Shown in pieces: positions 20,301 to 29,408 of a stretch of 40,428 bases of DNA. The stretch lies in the NCBI GenBank assembly GCA_944350265.1, contig CALVOG010000011.1, forward strand, positions 1 through 40,428. Direction: 5' to 3'. This DNA comes from an uncultured Clostridia bacterium (lineage in GTDB: Bacteria; Bacillota; Clostridia; Christensenellales; UBA1242). Position 1 is the stretch's first letter; each line of letters starts with the position of its first letter. The position numbers and the translations under genes are program-made. The notes under the pieces are model-generated. The model was not told where the DNA came from and made no database searches. It was given only the letters and a program-made list of their open reading frames with translations.

Positions 20301-23300
20301 GAAGGGTGTCGCCAGACGAATTTTCATAACCATAACGTATTTCGAGCATATCAAGCGCGGAAGCCATATTTCCACCGTTTGCGTTTGTCAGCGTGATGCT
20401 CGGCGCGTTTGTCGCTGTTGGTGAAATGTTAATATTGTAAGCATAGTCATATGGGAATTGAGGTTGAGAATCGCCTCCATCCGCCTTTGCTATGCCACCC
20501 TCGATTTCGACCTGCCTATACTGAGCGCCGATTTGAATGACACCGCCCTCGGCAACGTCACGCGTGCTGACACCTTGTATTTCTGGGTTCATTTGGGCTT
20601 TTATTACGAAATAGAAGCGAATCTTGAAGCCGAAGTTGTCAACGGCGTCGAAGTAGTAGGCCCGCTGACCTAGCGATATCGCTTTCGCAAGGAAGGAGAT
20701 TAATGAGGCATTTTTCGACGAATTCGCTGTGTAAACATTGCTACTATAATTCCAACTTCCGCCTAAGGAAAGCCCTTGGTCGTCATACCTATTAAATCCA
20801 CTTGTGCCGTTCACGGTGAAGGAATAGGTGAATTTATTTGAAAGGTTGACACTGTCAAGCGCTGTGTTATTCTGCCCATTTGTTCGGTAAACTCTCACAA
20901 CCGAATTTTCGCCATTAATGCCGTAAATATTATACGTATTATTGCCCGCATCAACGCTTGCAATGGTGAAAGGATTATTGCTTGAATTTGTGCAGTAAAC
21001 CACGTCGTTTAGAACGATGTTGTCACCATAACTAACGCCTGATTCTCCACTTTTTGTGGAAAATTCAACGCGATAGGCTGGCATAATTTTCACCAAAATG
21101 TCGGCAGATTTTGAATATTCCTTGGTGCCAACTTTAACGATGTAAGTGAGTTTTAACGCCACAAAGTTGCCGTTGTTGGTTGCTCCTTGTGCGCTTAAAG
21201 TGTAGTTAATTGGATTGTTTGGCGCCGACGTTTGCCCTTCGTAAGTGAGTTCAAGGTAGTTTTGGCTGGAGTCACCGCTGGTCGAGTCAAGGTTCATTTC
21301 ATAGCGCGGATTAAGCCCCGTTTTAAACCTTTCTCCACTTGCAACGCTCGCCGTGCCGTTAATGAGGGCGTTATGAAGAGCCAAAACCTCCTCGTTATCT
21401 TCCACCTTATTGTCGCTAAAACCGTAAAGTTGAAGGTTAAGATGCGCGTTGTTATTCTCAATCTCGCTCGCTGAATAATCTTCGCCCGTTGCCGAGTTGA
21501 TGATGCCAAAGCCCATAGATAGAAGGTCATTCTTTTGCCCAGCATAGATGGTGGCATAGTGGTTTTGTATGCTTGTTTCCACATCGAATTTAACCGTCAA
21601 AAGTGTGGCGTAGGTGGCGTTTGCATCAACGATGTTATCGTCAGTCAGCGCATACTTAATTGCCATTGTGTCAACGCTGTCGGTGGTGTCGCCAAGGTCC
21701 ACTTCCTCCATTGGCGAGTCGCCGAGATGAATTTTTGCAATCTCGTTTGATATTTCTTTGCCTGCAAACTTAATAACGATTCTCTCCGTCAAATACGGAA
21801 CAACTGTGAACACGCTTTCAAGGTTAGTGACAGCATTCTCAGCGTTATCAGCGTTACTTTTGTTATAGTAAACACCTCTAAACGAATAGCCCTCATAGGA
21901 AGCGCCAAGGTCGACAACATACTCAATTCCCGTCTCTTGCACGCTTAGATATTCGATGAGAGGCTCGCTGTTTTGTTTGTCGAAACGAACGTAATACTGC
22001 CCACTTGCACCGCTTGCGAACTGATATTTAAGCATTCTATTTTGCGTAAATAGGTGCGTGTCGTCGAACTTTGAAATGTCCTCAACATAAATGCGTTCAT
22101 AGTTATTTTCCACTAGGTTTGTGGCATTACGCTCAACCGTCACGCTGTTTTGATTGTTGACGGTCACATAATAATAATCCGTCACGCTGTTCGCAACAAT
22201 GGAGAAGACAACTTTGCCCACTCTGCCCGTGTCTATAAGTTCGAACTTAAGGTCAAATTCTAGCCCTTTTCCAACCTCGCCCACGCTCTCTAGGGTGATG
22301 TTTTCATTAACCGACAGTTTCACATTGTCAATCTCGTCAACCGACACGGCAATTTCGTAAGTATAATCGCCTTCGCCCAGTTTTTCAACCACAACTCTAC
22401 TGCCCACGTCACTCCTTGCAAATTTAGGTTTGCTGTTAAAGAAATCCTCTAAGATTTCGCCGTTGTCAACATATTCGCTGGTGAATGTGGTCGCCTCCAA
22501 GTTTTCTGGGTTTGGATAATTAAATGAAAGGCTGACGTTTGGCGAAACGGTGTAGTTATACCTTATGTTGAAAGTGAAGATAACGTTGTTGTTAAAACGA
22601 TATTCCATTGCGAGAGTTAAAACAAAGTTTTGTTTTTCTGGAACGTTGGTGGTTTTAAGCGCGTAGGTGCTTCCTCCGCCCTCAAAGGTGAAGGCATCAA
22701 CTCCGTCAAGCGAAGCCAACTCGTCAGCGCTCGTGTAATTCAAAAGTCTTTCGTTAAATACGCTTAAAATTGCATCTCTTATGTCGCCTGATTCAACGCT
22801 CAACTCTCTTGTGTCTTGCGCCATAATTTCGCTTGTGGCGTCCTTTTCGATGGTTTCATTGTTAAAGGATTTTGAGAAATTGACGTCAAATGTGAAGGAA
22901 TAAGGCGTGTCGCCCTCCTCTATTGTGGCTTCAATTGTCACCGTGAAGTCTTTATTGTGTTTTGCCGTTCGCAAATAGTTAATTCCGTTCACGTTTTCAA
23001 TCACGGCGTAATGCCCAGACACTTGCACATTTTCGCCGTCAATGTTGACCGCTTTAACCACATATTCAAAATCGTTTTTGATGTCATCTCCGCCCGATTT
23101 TTTCACAATTTCTTGGATAAATTTTGAAATTGCATAGTCGTCACCGCTCTTAAATTTGCCCGACAAGTCCTCAAAATCAATGTCGTATCCGCCATCAATA
23201 TTGAAAGTTATGTCGAAAATGTTGGCGTATTCCGTGTAAATTCCAATGCTGAAAGAAGAGTCCTTATCGATAGAGTCCTTTGTGTGGAAGGTTAGGATAT

Positions 23301-26300
23301 ATTCCGCTCCGCTCGCCTTAAATGTGAGGTTGACAATATTTTTCGTTGGAACAAAATATGTGACTTCGGCGCCGTCGGCACTGGTGGTGGTCACCCTGCT
23401 GTAAGTAGCCTTATCAATCGTCGTTCCGCCAAGCACAATGTCCTCTTGTAGCGCCTCAAAGGTTACGCCAATATAACTGTCAGCGTCATCATTTTTAAGC
23501 GTCAGCGTTTCGCCCGATGCACTGAACACAACAAGCCCTTCATTTGGAATGTCGATGAAATATTTAAGATATTTTTCAGCGTTGTCGGTGGTGAGATGCG
23601 CATTCACTCCGCTTGTTACTGGCGTTTGAACGTCGCCCTCGTCTCTTAGAAGAGTGACTTGGTAAACATACTCCGTGCTTATGGTGACGTTGTCGCTGAA
23701 ATTGCCATTATCGTCTTTAACAAGTCTGTCTAAATCTCCGCCCGCGCGGTTGACGATTGTTGGGCTATATGACGGGGTGTTATTGATTAAAAGAGTGTAA
23801 ACCTTTCTGCTGTTAGCAACATTTTCAATCGTTCTTGCAACTTTGACTTCGATGACCGCGCCTTCGCCTTTTTCGGTTAAAACGCCACGAAGCACACCAT
23901 TTTCGTCGAAACTGAGCGAAATATATTCCTCGTAATTTGCGTAATTTTGCCCATTCACGGTGACTGATTCGATGGCGTAAAGATATTTTAAACCTTCAAC
24001 CGCATTGCCGTCTTTGTCGATAACGCTTGGGAAACGCGTTTTTCCAACAACTTCGTTTGAGGCGTTTTGACTTGTGAACTTATCTTCAAAGTTGACTTCA
24101 AATGAGGAGTCGTTTGTTTCAAGGTATTCTTTAGAGTCGTTGTAAGGATAGGTGACATCGCCTTCAAAATCGTAGTTTGGCGTCACCTTTATCCTATAAT
24201 ATATATATTCGCTAAATTGTTGTCCGCCAACGCCTTGCATTGTCAGCGTCAGTTTTAGAACGGCATAAACATCGGTTTCAATATCAATCATTGAGTTGAT
24301 TTTTATGGCGTCCGTGGTTCCGCTCAAAGCGTCGTATTTTGTCGGCGTTATTAAATCTTCATAGCCAAGTGTCACGCGCTCCACTTGCAGGTTGTAAGTT
24401 ATTCCCTCATTATCGAGGATGTGGAAGCCAAACAATTTCTCGTCCATATCGCCGATATATAGAATCTTCACCGTCTGCCCAGCGGTCACCTCTTCGAAAA
24501 CATTGGCGTTTTCAAGTGCCACCGCGTCGCCTGTTATGATGTCGTAGTCATAGACAACATCGTCGCCGTCATTATTTTCGCTGTAAACAACATATTCAAG
24601 CCCAATTTTTGTGATACGCAAAGTGAGAGAGATTGAATCGGTCACGCTCTTATTGTTGGATATGTTTGTGGAAAATTTCAAGGTCAAGTCGCCACCAAGA
24701 TTGAAGTTGGTGTCTAGGGTTTGAGTGGAAAGAGAGTCGTTTTTGTCGGTTTCAACAAGCCCCACGCCATTATATTCATAAAGCCAGCCTTCCACGAGTT
24801 TATACTCATTTGGGCTAAATTGCCCGCTGAGAAGCACCAGTTCGTATCCGTTTTGTGTTGCCAAAAGTTTATAGTTTTCGTTGTTATCAATTATTTCGTC
24901 GATAAGTTTTTGTGCGCCCTTCTCTTCGCCGTAGCCAATATAGAACGGCAACTCATTGACATACTTTCTCTCTTCGTCAACAAGCACATATTTTCCGTCC
25001 TCCACTTTAAATATGATGGCATACGCTGACTCATTTGTTCCATTGTTGACGATAAGTGAAATGCTGTCCTCTCTAACCGCCCCAAGGGTGTTTACGTAAT
25101 TTTTTTCAGTGCGCACAATGCTTCCTGCATTTTCCTCGCTTACTGCAATGTAATCTCCACTTGTGTAGGCTATTTGACTGCCGTTCAAACGACTTGGTGC
25201 ATTGCCCTGTTCGCCACTGCGGATATAGTCAATTAAGTCGGTTGCGCGATAAAGAGAATACTTGGTGTCTAAATTTATTCTATCGCCCGAGAGCGAGTAG
25301 AGGTCAACATAGTCGTTATTTTGCACAAAAGCATAGTTCGGCGTCAGCAGAAAGGTGATTTCCACATTGAGCCCATAAGGGTTATAGCCCTTAAACGAGA
25401 ATGTCGCCTTCCCAATTTGTTGGCTTGTCACATCTTTGAAGGAAATGTAACTTGTGGTGTCATTTTTTTCCACAACGATGTTAGTGTCGGATTCAACATA
25501 CAAATTACCGTTCCAAGTGGCGTTTTTCGTTTCGCCGTTCTCGTCCACTTGCGCATTTTTGATGTATCTTATTGGAAGATAGGTGTTAAGGTCTAAATTT
25601 TCTTCGGCGCCGAAGATGCGTATCTCTTTTTCTTCGCCAGAAATTAGGTAGTCAGCATAGCCGTTTTCGGTTGCATATGCCTCAAAATTCGGCGACCACT
25701 CGATGTTTTGCTTCAGTGTGAGTTTCAGCGTGAGGTTGACAATTCCGCTTGCGTCGGTGATGTCAAAAACCAGCCTAACGTCGGTTGCAAGTGCGGAAAT
25801 CATATAGAAACTATAGATTGAATCGGTGTAATTTTGCACTAAGTGTTCATTCATAAGCCCACTTGTGATGGTTTCGCTGTCCATAGTTGCAGTGGCTTCA
25901 TTGCCTAATTTAATTATTCCGTTTTTAATATTTTCCTCTGTCGTTTCGCCACTTATTAAGAAAAGGCTGTCAAGGTCATCGCTTCCATAGCCCACCATTT
26001 CTTCTTGGTTAAGGGTGAAGGATAAATCATTTATTTGAAGATGTCCGTCAGGGTCATTAACATCGCGCCTATACACCTTCACCAAGTCGTTCATTTTAAC
26101 AAAGTCGTCGGTGACGAGGTATTTTTCAATTTCAATAACACCCTCGCTTAAATTTTCAAGTGTGCCTATTGAAGTTGTGTCGCCAGCGCTGTCACTTGTG
26201 CTATATTCCACCTTTGAAACGCCCTCGCTCTTCACTTTGAAGTAGATGCCGTCCAGCGATGCGCTTTGTGACGAGCCAGCGTTTTGATAAGTTGCATAGA

Positions 26301-29067
26301 GCCTTGTTGTGACTCCGTCAAGGCTAGAGGTGCTGTTGAATTGTCTGATTTCATTATTGGTTATCGTCATAACCTTTTCGCCATCAATAGGATTTTCAGC
26401 GAGTGTGTAGGTTGCCACATTGGTTCTTATAACCTTCCCTTTGGTGTCGTAAAGGATGACGGAAAGTCGGCTATTTAGGTCGTCATAGCCATTCAACTCT
26501 TCATTCCCCGGCCAAATTATTTTGGTGCCTTCAATGCTTATATCCACACTTATCGCCATATCTTCGCTGTCTGGCGCAAGCACGCCCTCCATCGACGAAA
26601 AGGCATATTGCGCGCTGTTGACGCTTTGCTTATAAAGCACAAACGAGTCTTTTGCGCCGTTATAGTTGATTTGAATTGGTGTTTCTTGCACGCGCTTGCC
26701 GTTGTTATAAACAAGGTATGGCGTCAGCGCTATCCCCTCAATGTTAGAGAAGGAATCGTAAACCACAATGTCACCACTTATGCCGTTATTCGAAACTGTA
26801 AGTTCGTTCGAAACAACGATATATTCCGCCACATCGCCAGTGTCGTTCTCTCTAAATTCTATTCGCAAATAGCCCGATTCGTCATCAGCGCTGGCGTTAA
26901 AAAGATTGAGAAGTTGGTCGCGCTTCGATGTGTCGCCGTCAACAGTTATGCTAAATGTGAATTCGTCATTCTCAGTGAGTTTGGATGGCAACAGTATCCC
27001 GTCATTTTCGTCAAGGTAATCTCTGTCAACACCCGACGTCAGCGTAAGGCTGGTGGTGAAACTGCTGATTGGGATGGTTTCGTCAAGTTCCAAACTCTTC
27101 GGGCTACTTATCTTCATAATTTCATACTTATCGCCGTTTTTTATAACCTCGCCGTCAGCGTTGGTGCGAACGGTGGCAAAAACAAGATAAACGGTGTTCG
27201 CATAGCCCGCTTTGGAGGTTAGGCTTGTGGAGCCGAGTTCGTAAAGGGTGACTCTGTTATCTTGGGAGCCTCCTCCTGGAATATTCGGCATATTGAAGTC
27301 CACGCCGTTTTCGTAGACATATGCACTCACAAAGTCGATTGATGTGAAATTGCCCACCTCGCCGATATTTGCGCCATTTTCAAACATAAGGAAATACCTC
27401 ACGGTTTGGTAAACATTCCCGCTTGGCACCACCGCATATTGCGAAATTTCCACACTGTCGGAAAGGTGGCTGTCGCTGTCGTAAACTATACTTAGCGTTC
27501 CATCCTCTTTCCAATAAATCTCCTCTTCCACACTTTTTGTGAAGGTGATGTTCATATGCGGAAGAGTTTCCATTCTTTGCCCGCTGGCAAGGAAAAGTTC
27601 GTATTCTCCGCCTTTTTCAAGGAAGAGCGCCACTTTAAAATCGACGGAAATTTCGGCGTTCGAGGAGATTGTGTAGTTATAATTGCCTGCCTCACCAACA
27701 TTTTGAGTAGGCAAGAAGAAGTAATATGTTATCTTTGTTTTTTCCACGTCGCCTTCAAGCGTCACATCTTCGTAGGTAGGTTCAAAAGAGTCTATATCTT
27801 CAAGTGAAGATAGTTTTGTGACTGTCGCGTCTTTGAGTTTGCCATTTTCGTAGTTAAATGAATAACTAATCTCGTCATTTTCCTCAATTTTATCGGCGAG
27901 AATCTCCACCTTTAAAACATCACCACTTATTCTAAAGTCGGCATCGCCAAGTGTGCCGTCAAGCGCAATTCCCACATTGCCAGAATAAATGGAGTTTAAA
28001 ATTCCGCCCTCTTCATCTCTTATCTCCACTCCCATATTGCCGTCGAACTCTTCAAGCGTTGAGTTGAGCGCAAGATGGAAGTTTTTGTCCACATTTGCCG
28101 TGAACGTTTCGCCCGAAATCATAAAACTGCCCACCGACACCTCTTTCACCACGATATCCGCAACGGCAAAAGACCTAAACGAACCTTCGTGCGAGTTCAT
28201 ATAGTTTAAAGCGTCCTCGTTAAACTGCTTTAATTCGCTTGCGGTCTCTAATTCCTCAACAGGCTTCGAAAGCGTTGCTAAAAACTCCTTTTGGTATTGG
28301 GAGTTAGAAAAAACATAAACGGTTATATCGTCGTTATCATCTTCGCCAACGCTCACGCTTTTTGCGTGGAAGGTTTTGGTTAAATAGTCAAATTCAATGT
28401 TGTTCGTTGAAGTGGTGTAGAAAACATACTTGTTTTCATTCGACGAAAACACCTTTTCACTGCGCGTTGGAGTGAAATTTACGCCAACTTTAAAGTGCGA
28501 GCCGATAAAAACGTTGTCGAGCGCCTCCATCGAAGCGTCCTCGGCGTCATAGCAAAAGGCAGTTATGCTGTCAACCGGCACATCAACGCTCACGCTTATA
28601 ACCGCTGGGTCGATTGGCGAATAGGACGTGGATGTTGCCGTGATTGTCGTTCTTCCGCCCATAATGAAACTATCCTCTGGCGAGCGCAAAAGTTCCACCT
28701 TGAACGCCTTGTCAAGTTGCACCGTTTCAGGCACCCTTATTATGCCGTTGTCTATGTATCCATTTTCTCGCCTAAGTGAGTTTGTGCCAGCCGAAAGTTC
28801 GAGTTTGACATTCTTTCGGTTGACATCTTCGGTGGCGGTTGAAAGAGTGAGGTAGAAATCCTCTGCCGTCTTCATCTCTCCCGACGATAAGTCATACTTT
28901 TCGTTGTCGGTGACAAAAAATATTCCACTTTCAGGGTAAACAGGCTTGTCGCTGAGTTCTCCGCGAAGATACTGCACAAGAATCGTCACCCCAACAAGTG
29001 CGATGATTGAAGAAATCGTTATTAAGATGACCTTCCAAACGGCCAGCGCTTTTCTCTTTCCTTTCAT
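17353..29067 (-). CDS. Giant membrane-anchored extracellular protein (3,904 residues)
   Basis: The frame could start at 29115, but the ATG at 29067 has AAGGAG 5 nt upstream and gives a normal topology: a short basic tail (KGKRK), one hydrophobic segment at about residues 8-30, then about 3,870 residues predicted outside the cell. The rest is rich in Ser, Thr, Asn, Asp and Glu, has very few Cys, and reads as alternating beta strands. A loose motif recurs at irregular spacing, strands ending in a Pro-aromatic phrase: LLTPNYAF (about 1240), IKVTPNYDF (about 1630), YTVSPNVSL (about 2175), VKIMPAYRV (about 2665). This suggests tandem Ig-like or fibronectin-like sandwiches. I recognise no named domain, catalytic motif, sortase signal or SLH domain; it ends in a short Ser/Gly/Ala-rich tail. 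Its role is unknown; surface scaffold or adhesion is inference. The stop (TGA) overlaps the cls start. Confidence 0.9.
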   Translation of the reverse strand: MKGKRKALAVWKVILITISSIIALVGVTILVQYLRGELSDKPVYPESGIFFVTDNEKYDLSSGEMKTAEDFYLTLSTATEDVNRKNVKLELSAGTNSLRRENGYIDNGIIRVPETVQLDKAFKVELLRSPEDSFIMGGRTTITATSTSYSPIDPAVISVSVDVPVDSITAFCYDAEDASMEALDNVFIGSHFKVGVNFTPTRSEKVFSSNENKYVFYTTSTNNIEFDYLTKTFHAKSVSVGEDDNDDITVYVFSNSQYQKEFLATLSKPVEELETASELKQFNEDALNYMNSHEGSFRSFAVADIVVKEVSVGSFMISGETFTANVDKNFHLALNSTLEEFDGNMGVEIRDEEGGILNSIYSGNVGIALDGTLGDADFRISGDVLKVEILADKIEENDEISYSFNYENGKLKDATVTKLSSLEDIDSFEPTYEDVTLEGDVEKTKITYYFFLPTQNVGEAGNYNYTISSNAEISVDFKVALFLEKGGEYELFLASGQRMETLPHMNITFTKSVEEEIYWKEDGTLSIVYDSDSHLSDSVEISQYAVVPSGNVYQTVRYFLMFENGANIGEVGNFTSIDFVSAYVYENGVDFNMPNIPGGGSQDNRVTLYELGSTSLTSKAGYANTVYLVFATVRTNADGEVIKNGDKYEIMKISSPKSLELDETIPISSFTTSLTLTSGVDRDYLDENDGILLPSKLTENDEFTFSITVDGDTSKRDQLLNLFNASADDESGYLRIEFRENDTGDVAEYIVVSNELTVSNNGISGDIVVYDSFSNIEGIALTPYLVYNNGKRVQETPIQINYNGAKDSFVLYKQSVNSAQYAFSSMEGVLAPDSEDMAISVDISIEGTKIIWPGNEELNGYDDLNSRLSVILYDTKGKVIRTNVATYTLAENPIDGEKVMTITNNEIRQFNSTSSLDGVTTRLYATYQNAGSSQSASLDGIYFKVKSEGVSKVEYSTSDSAGDTTSIGTLENLSEGVIEIEKYLVTDDFVKMNDLVKVYRRDVNDPDGHLQINDLSFTLNQEEMVGYGSDDLDSLFLISGETTEENIKNGIIKLGNEATATMDSETITSGLMNEHLVQNYTDSIYSFYMISALATDVRLVFDITDASGIVNLTLKLTLKQNIEWSPNFEAYATENGYADYLISGEEKEIRIFGAEENLDLNTYLPIRYIKNAQVDENGETKNATWNGNLYVESDTNIVVEKNDTTSYISFKDVTSQQIGKATFSFKGYNPYGLNVEITFLLTPNYAFVQNNDYVDLYSLSGDRINLDTKYSLYRATDLIDYIRSGEQGNAPSRLNGSQIAYTSGDYIAVSEENAGSIVRTEKNYVNTLGAVREDSISLIVNNGTNESAYAIIFKVEDGKYVLVDEERKYVNELPFYIGYGEEKGAQKLIDEIIDNNENYKLLATQNGYELVLLSGQFSPNEYKLVEGWLYEYNGVGLVETDKNDSLSTQTLDTNFNLGGDLTLKFSTNISNNKSVTDSISLTLRITKIGLEYVVYSENNDGDDVVYDYDIITGDAVALENANVFEEVTAGQTVKILYIGDMDEKLFGFHILDNEGITYNLQVERVTLGYEDLITPTKYDALSGTTDAIKINSMIDIETDVYAVLKLTLTMQGVGGQQFSEYIYYRIKVTPNYDFEGDVTYPYNDSKEYLETNDSSFEVNFEDKFTSQNASNEVVGKTRFPSVIDKDGNAVEGLKYLYAIESVTVNGQNYANYEEYISLSFDENGVLRGVLTEKGEGAVIEVKVARTIENVANSRKVYTLLINNTPSYSPTIVNRAGGDLDRLVKDDNGNFSDNVTISTEYVYQVTLLRDEGDVQTPVTSGVNAHLTTDNAEKYLKYFIDIPNEGLVVFSASGETLTLKNDDADSYIGVTFEALQEDIVLGGTTIDKATYSRVTTTSADGAEVTYFVPTKNIVNLTFKASGAEYILTFHTKDSIDKDSSFSIGIYTEYANIFDITFNIDGGYDIDFEDLSGKFKSGDDYAISKFIQEIVKKSGGDDIKNDFEYVVKAVNIDGENVQVSGHYAVIENVNGINYLRTAKHNKDFTVTIEATIEEGDTPYSFTFDVNFSKSFNNETIEKDATSEIMAQDTRELSVESGDIRDAILSVFNERLLNYTSADELASLDGVDAFTFEGGGSTYALKTTNVPEKQNFVLTLAMEYRFNNNVIFTFNIRYNYTVSPNVSLSFNYPNPENLEATTFTSEYVDNGEILEDFFNSKPKFARSDVGSRVVVEKLGEGDYTYEIAVSVDEIDNVKLSVNENITLESVGEVGKGLEFDLKFELIDTGRVGKVVFSIVANSVTDYYYVTVNNQNSVTVERNATNLVENNYERIYVEDISKFDDTHLFTQNRMLKYQFASGASGQYYVRFDKQNSEPLIEYLSVQETGIEYVVDLGASYEGYSFRGVYYNKSNADNAENAVTNLESVFTVVPYLTERIVIKFAGKEISNEIAKIHLGDSPMEEVDLGDTTDSVDTMAIKYALTDDNIVDANATYATLLTVKFDVETSIQNHYATIYAGQKNDLLSMGFGIINSATGEDYSASEIENNNAHLNLQLYGFSDNKVEDNEEVLALHNALINGTASVASGERFKTGLNPRYEMNLDSTSGDSSQNYLELTYEGQTSAPNNPINYTLSAQGATNNGNFVALKLTYIVKVGTKEYSKSADILVKIMPAYRVEFSTKSGESGVSYGDNIVLNDVVYCTNSSNNPFTIASVDAGNNTYNIYGINGENSVVRVYRTNGQNNTALDSVNLSNKFTYSFTVNGTSGFNRYDDQGLSLGGSWNYSSNVYTANSSKNASLISFLAKAISLGQRAYYFDAVDNFGFKIRFYFVIKAQMNPEIQGVSTRDVAEGGVIQIGAQYRQVEIEGGIAKADGGDSQPQFPYDYAYNINISPTATNAPSITLTNANGGNMASALDMLEIRYGYENSSGDTLLTEDFEVARQSSTGTVTLYIRTAGISEGASDMVLTVTYYNTTLEPIHSDGEFKEPNFSSHGGVDVTLSGFESYMFTKTEGADVVPYIASCNAYGEHVSNVNNVTIQSITFEYDGKKIEATGSYNSEQAVAGRTDKTPSNSLITTDSYYMLSSSKGLITGYNSIPQTSDNYEDILRIPTLPGYFYGTSDVVENVDMVITLTDGTNTAELRESLNIQRKQNTQLTKTEYKDTESVNGSSFTSGGSVYNDTLEVRMAPGASVSFDISHNLETRQVSLTNNFNYEHTEYVRISTVKDDSVMGAYEINVTNVSGEVDFIYGGVSVIESATGNSSGNITLSTINSRPLILRIESADELNSQHYTTRDFFTIIDENGQYYQNNHIVTLRTLTDSITTTEVTVSNYYEVETTNGSYYVIPVSSWAQNLSYSPSLSGSTIASKPYYYSYTLSGQTARGASVDAMGTITTGTNFNIQSYYVEVAVVLHVAGADGLFEDREGINIGTVKIRLSDSAKSGSKTGEGVYLGNNAVIALNEGEKLYGRGSYSAPTNEVGAPSSKTIVVPVNEEIVFTDYIFDSTCTNVSYRVLKAGSGESYDNSNNEDSYVYERTGEYDGVLVESGVSEGGSITYKLINVKTIVFNENAPSEKAIAVKTNETKSLESLFDSPENVYLAEDVAEGIFAEGEQFNGTSIATLNLSSTTSKMETIDLVEVNAGVTTYYKVSILFYDEENNFNVALTSKTSYTLSSLLGEGNIYVIDSQNQLVETRYESLMNTAPSVVEKTYYVVGDNSVTQNVVNYYIHKTQSEGNIVWYDDVVSKEEIIASIEAQIGEIGTDYTLYELSANKEMTEVGDELEIAENTLSDNRANIKFLLDANGAYTVFDFTFYHYSGAVRLNVNTFYTRGYPLSQLNAEVTEALKIDHVTGSIVWYVFENGDVHDVSTVELSENDAVDNVVTREFYVRINSNYYLVTVNFTCSAPLNAQSSLATGGSV

Positions 29068-29072
29068 AACCA

Positions 29073-29078
29073 CTCCTT
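29073..29078 (-). promoter_or_regulatory. Ribosome binding site fixing the giant-2 start
   Basis: AAGGAG lies 5 nt before the ATG at 29067. The longer in-frame start at 29115 would put this site inside the coding region and add a hydrophobic leader with no ribosome binding site of its own, so the inner start is preferred. Confidence 0.85.
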
Positions 29079-29106
29079 GCGATATATATTTAATAATATC
29101 AAAAAT

Positions 29107-29135
29107 ATTATACAATTATTTTTCTCATTACGCAA
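29107..29135 (-). promoter_or_regulatory. Promoter of the giant-2/cls operon
   Basis: A perfect TATAAT (29107-29112) lies 17 bp from TTGCGT (29130-29135, the TTG core of a -35). Transcription would start near 29100, about 33 nt before the ATG at 29067. It faces away from the ABC-F promoter on the other strand. Confidence 0.55.
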
Positions 29136-29232
29136 ACAAATACCCTAAAAAATCAAAAAAATATGAAAAAAATATTTCTCCCTTTTTGTGTTAATTTTTT
29201 TAAATGCAAAAATTAATATTAAAAAATGACAA

Positions 29233-29253
29233 AAAATCTCTTTCATAGATTTT
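29233..29253. repeat. Inverted repeat just upstream of the ABC-F promoter
   Basis: The arms AAAATCT (29233-29239) and AGATTTT (29247-29253) are separated by 7 nt and end 3 nt before the -35 of the ABC-F gene. The 11-nt direct repeat TGACAAAAAAT also occurs at 29228 and 29258. Both are simple AT-rich words, so a regulatory role is only possible. Confidence 0.3.
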
Positions 29254-29256
29254 CAC

Positions 29257-29285
29257 TTGACAAAAAATGTGCGAATGGTTATAAT
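29257..29285 (+). promoter_or_regulatory. Consensus promoter of the ABC-F gene
   Basis: A perfect -35 TTGACA (29257-29262) and a perfect -10 TATAAT (29280-29285) are separated by exactly 17 bp. Initiation near 29292 leaves an AT-rich leader of about 117 nt before the ATG at 29409. Confidence 0.85.
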
Positions 29286-29396
29286 TAAATAAATTTGAAA
29301 AATGAGCAAAAATTAATAAAAAATGCCGTTTTTTTGATAAAAAAGTAAAAAAAAGTGTGTTTTTTGATAATTTTTCGATTTTTTAATAATTTTTTT

Positions 29397-29402
29397 AAGG
29401 AG
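29397..29402 (+). promoter_or_regulatory. Ribosome binding site fixing the ABC-F start
   Basis: AAGGAG lies 6 nt before the ATG at 29409. The upstream in-frame GTG at 29355 would add a Phe/Asn-rich leader that is simply translated poly-T and is absent from the family. Confidence 0.85.
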
Positions 29403-29408
29403 CAAAAT

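Noticed and set aside
29355..29408. N-terminal extension of the ABC-F protein from a GTG at 29355
   Set aside because: It encodes only poly-T-derived Phe/Asn, lacks a ribosome binding site, and AAGGAG sits right before the ATG at 29409.
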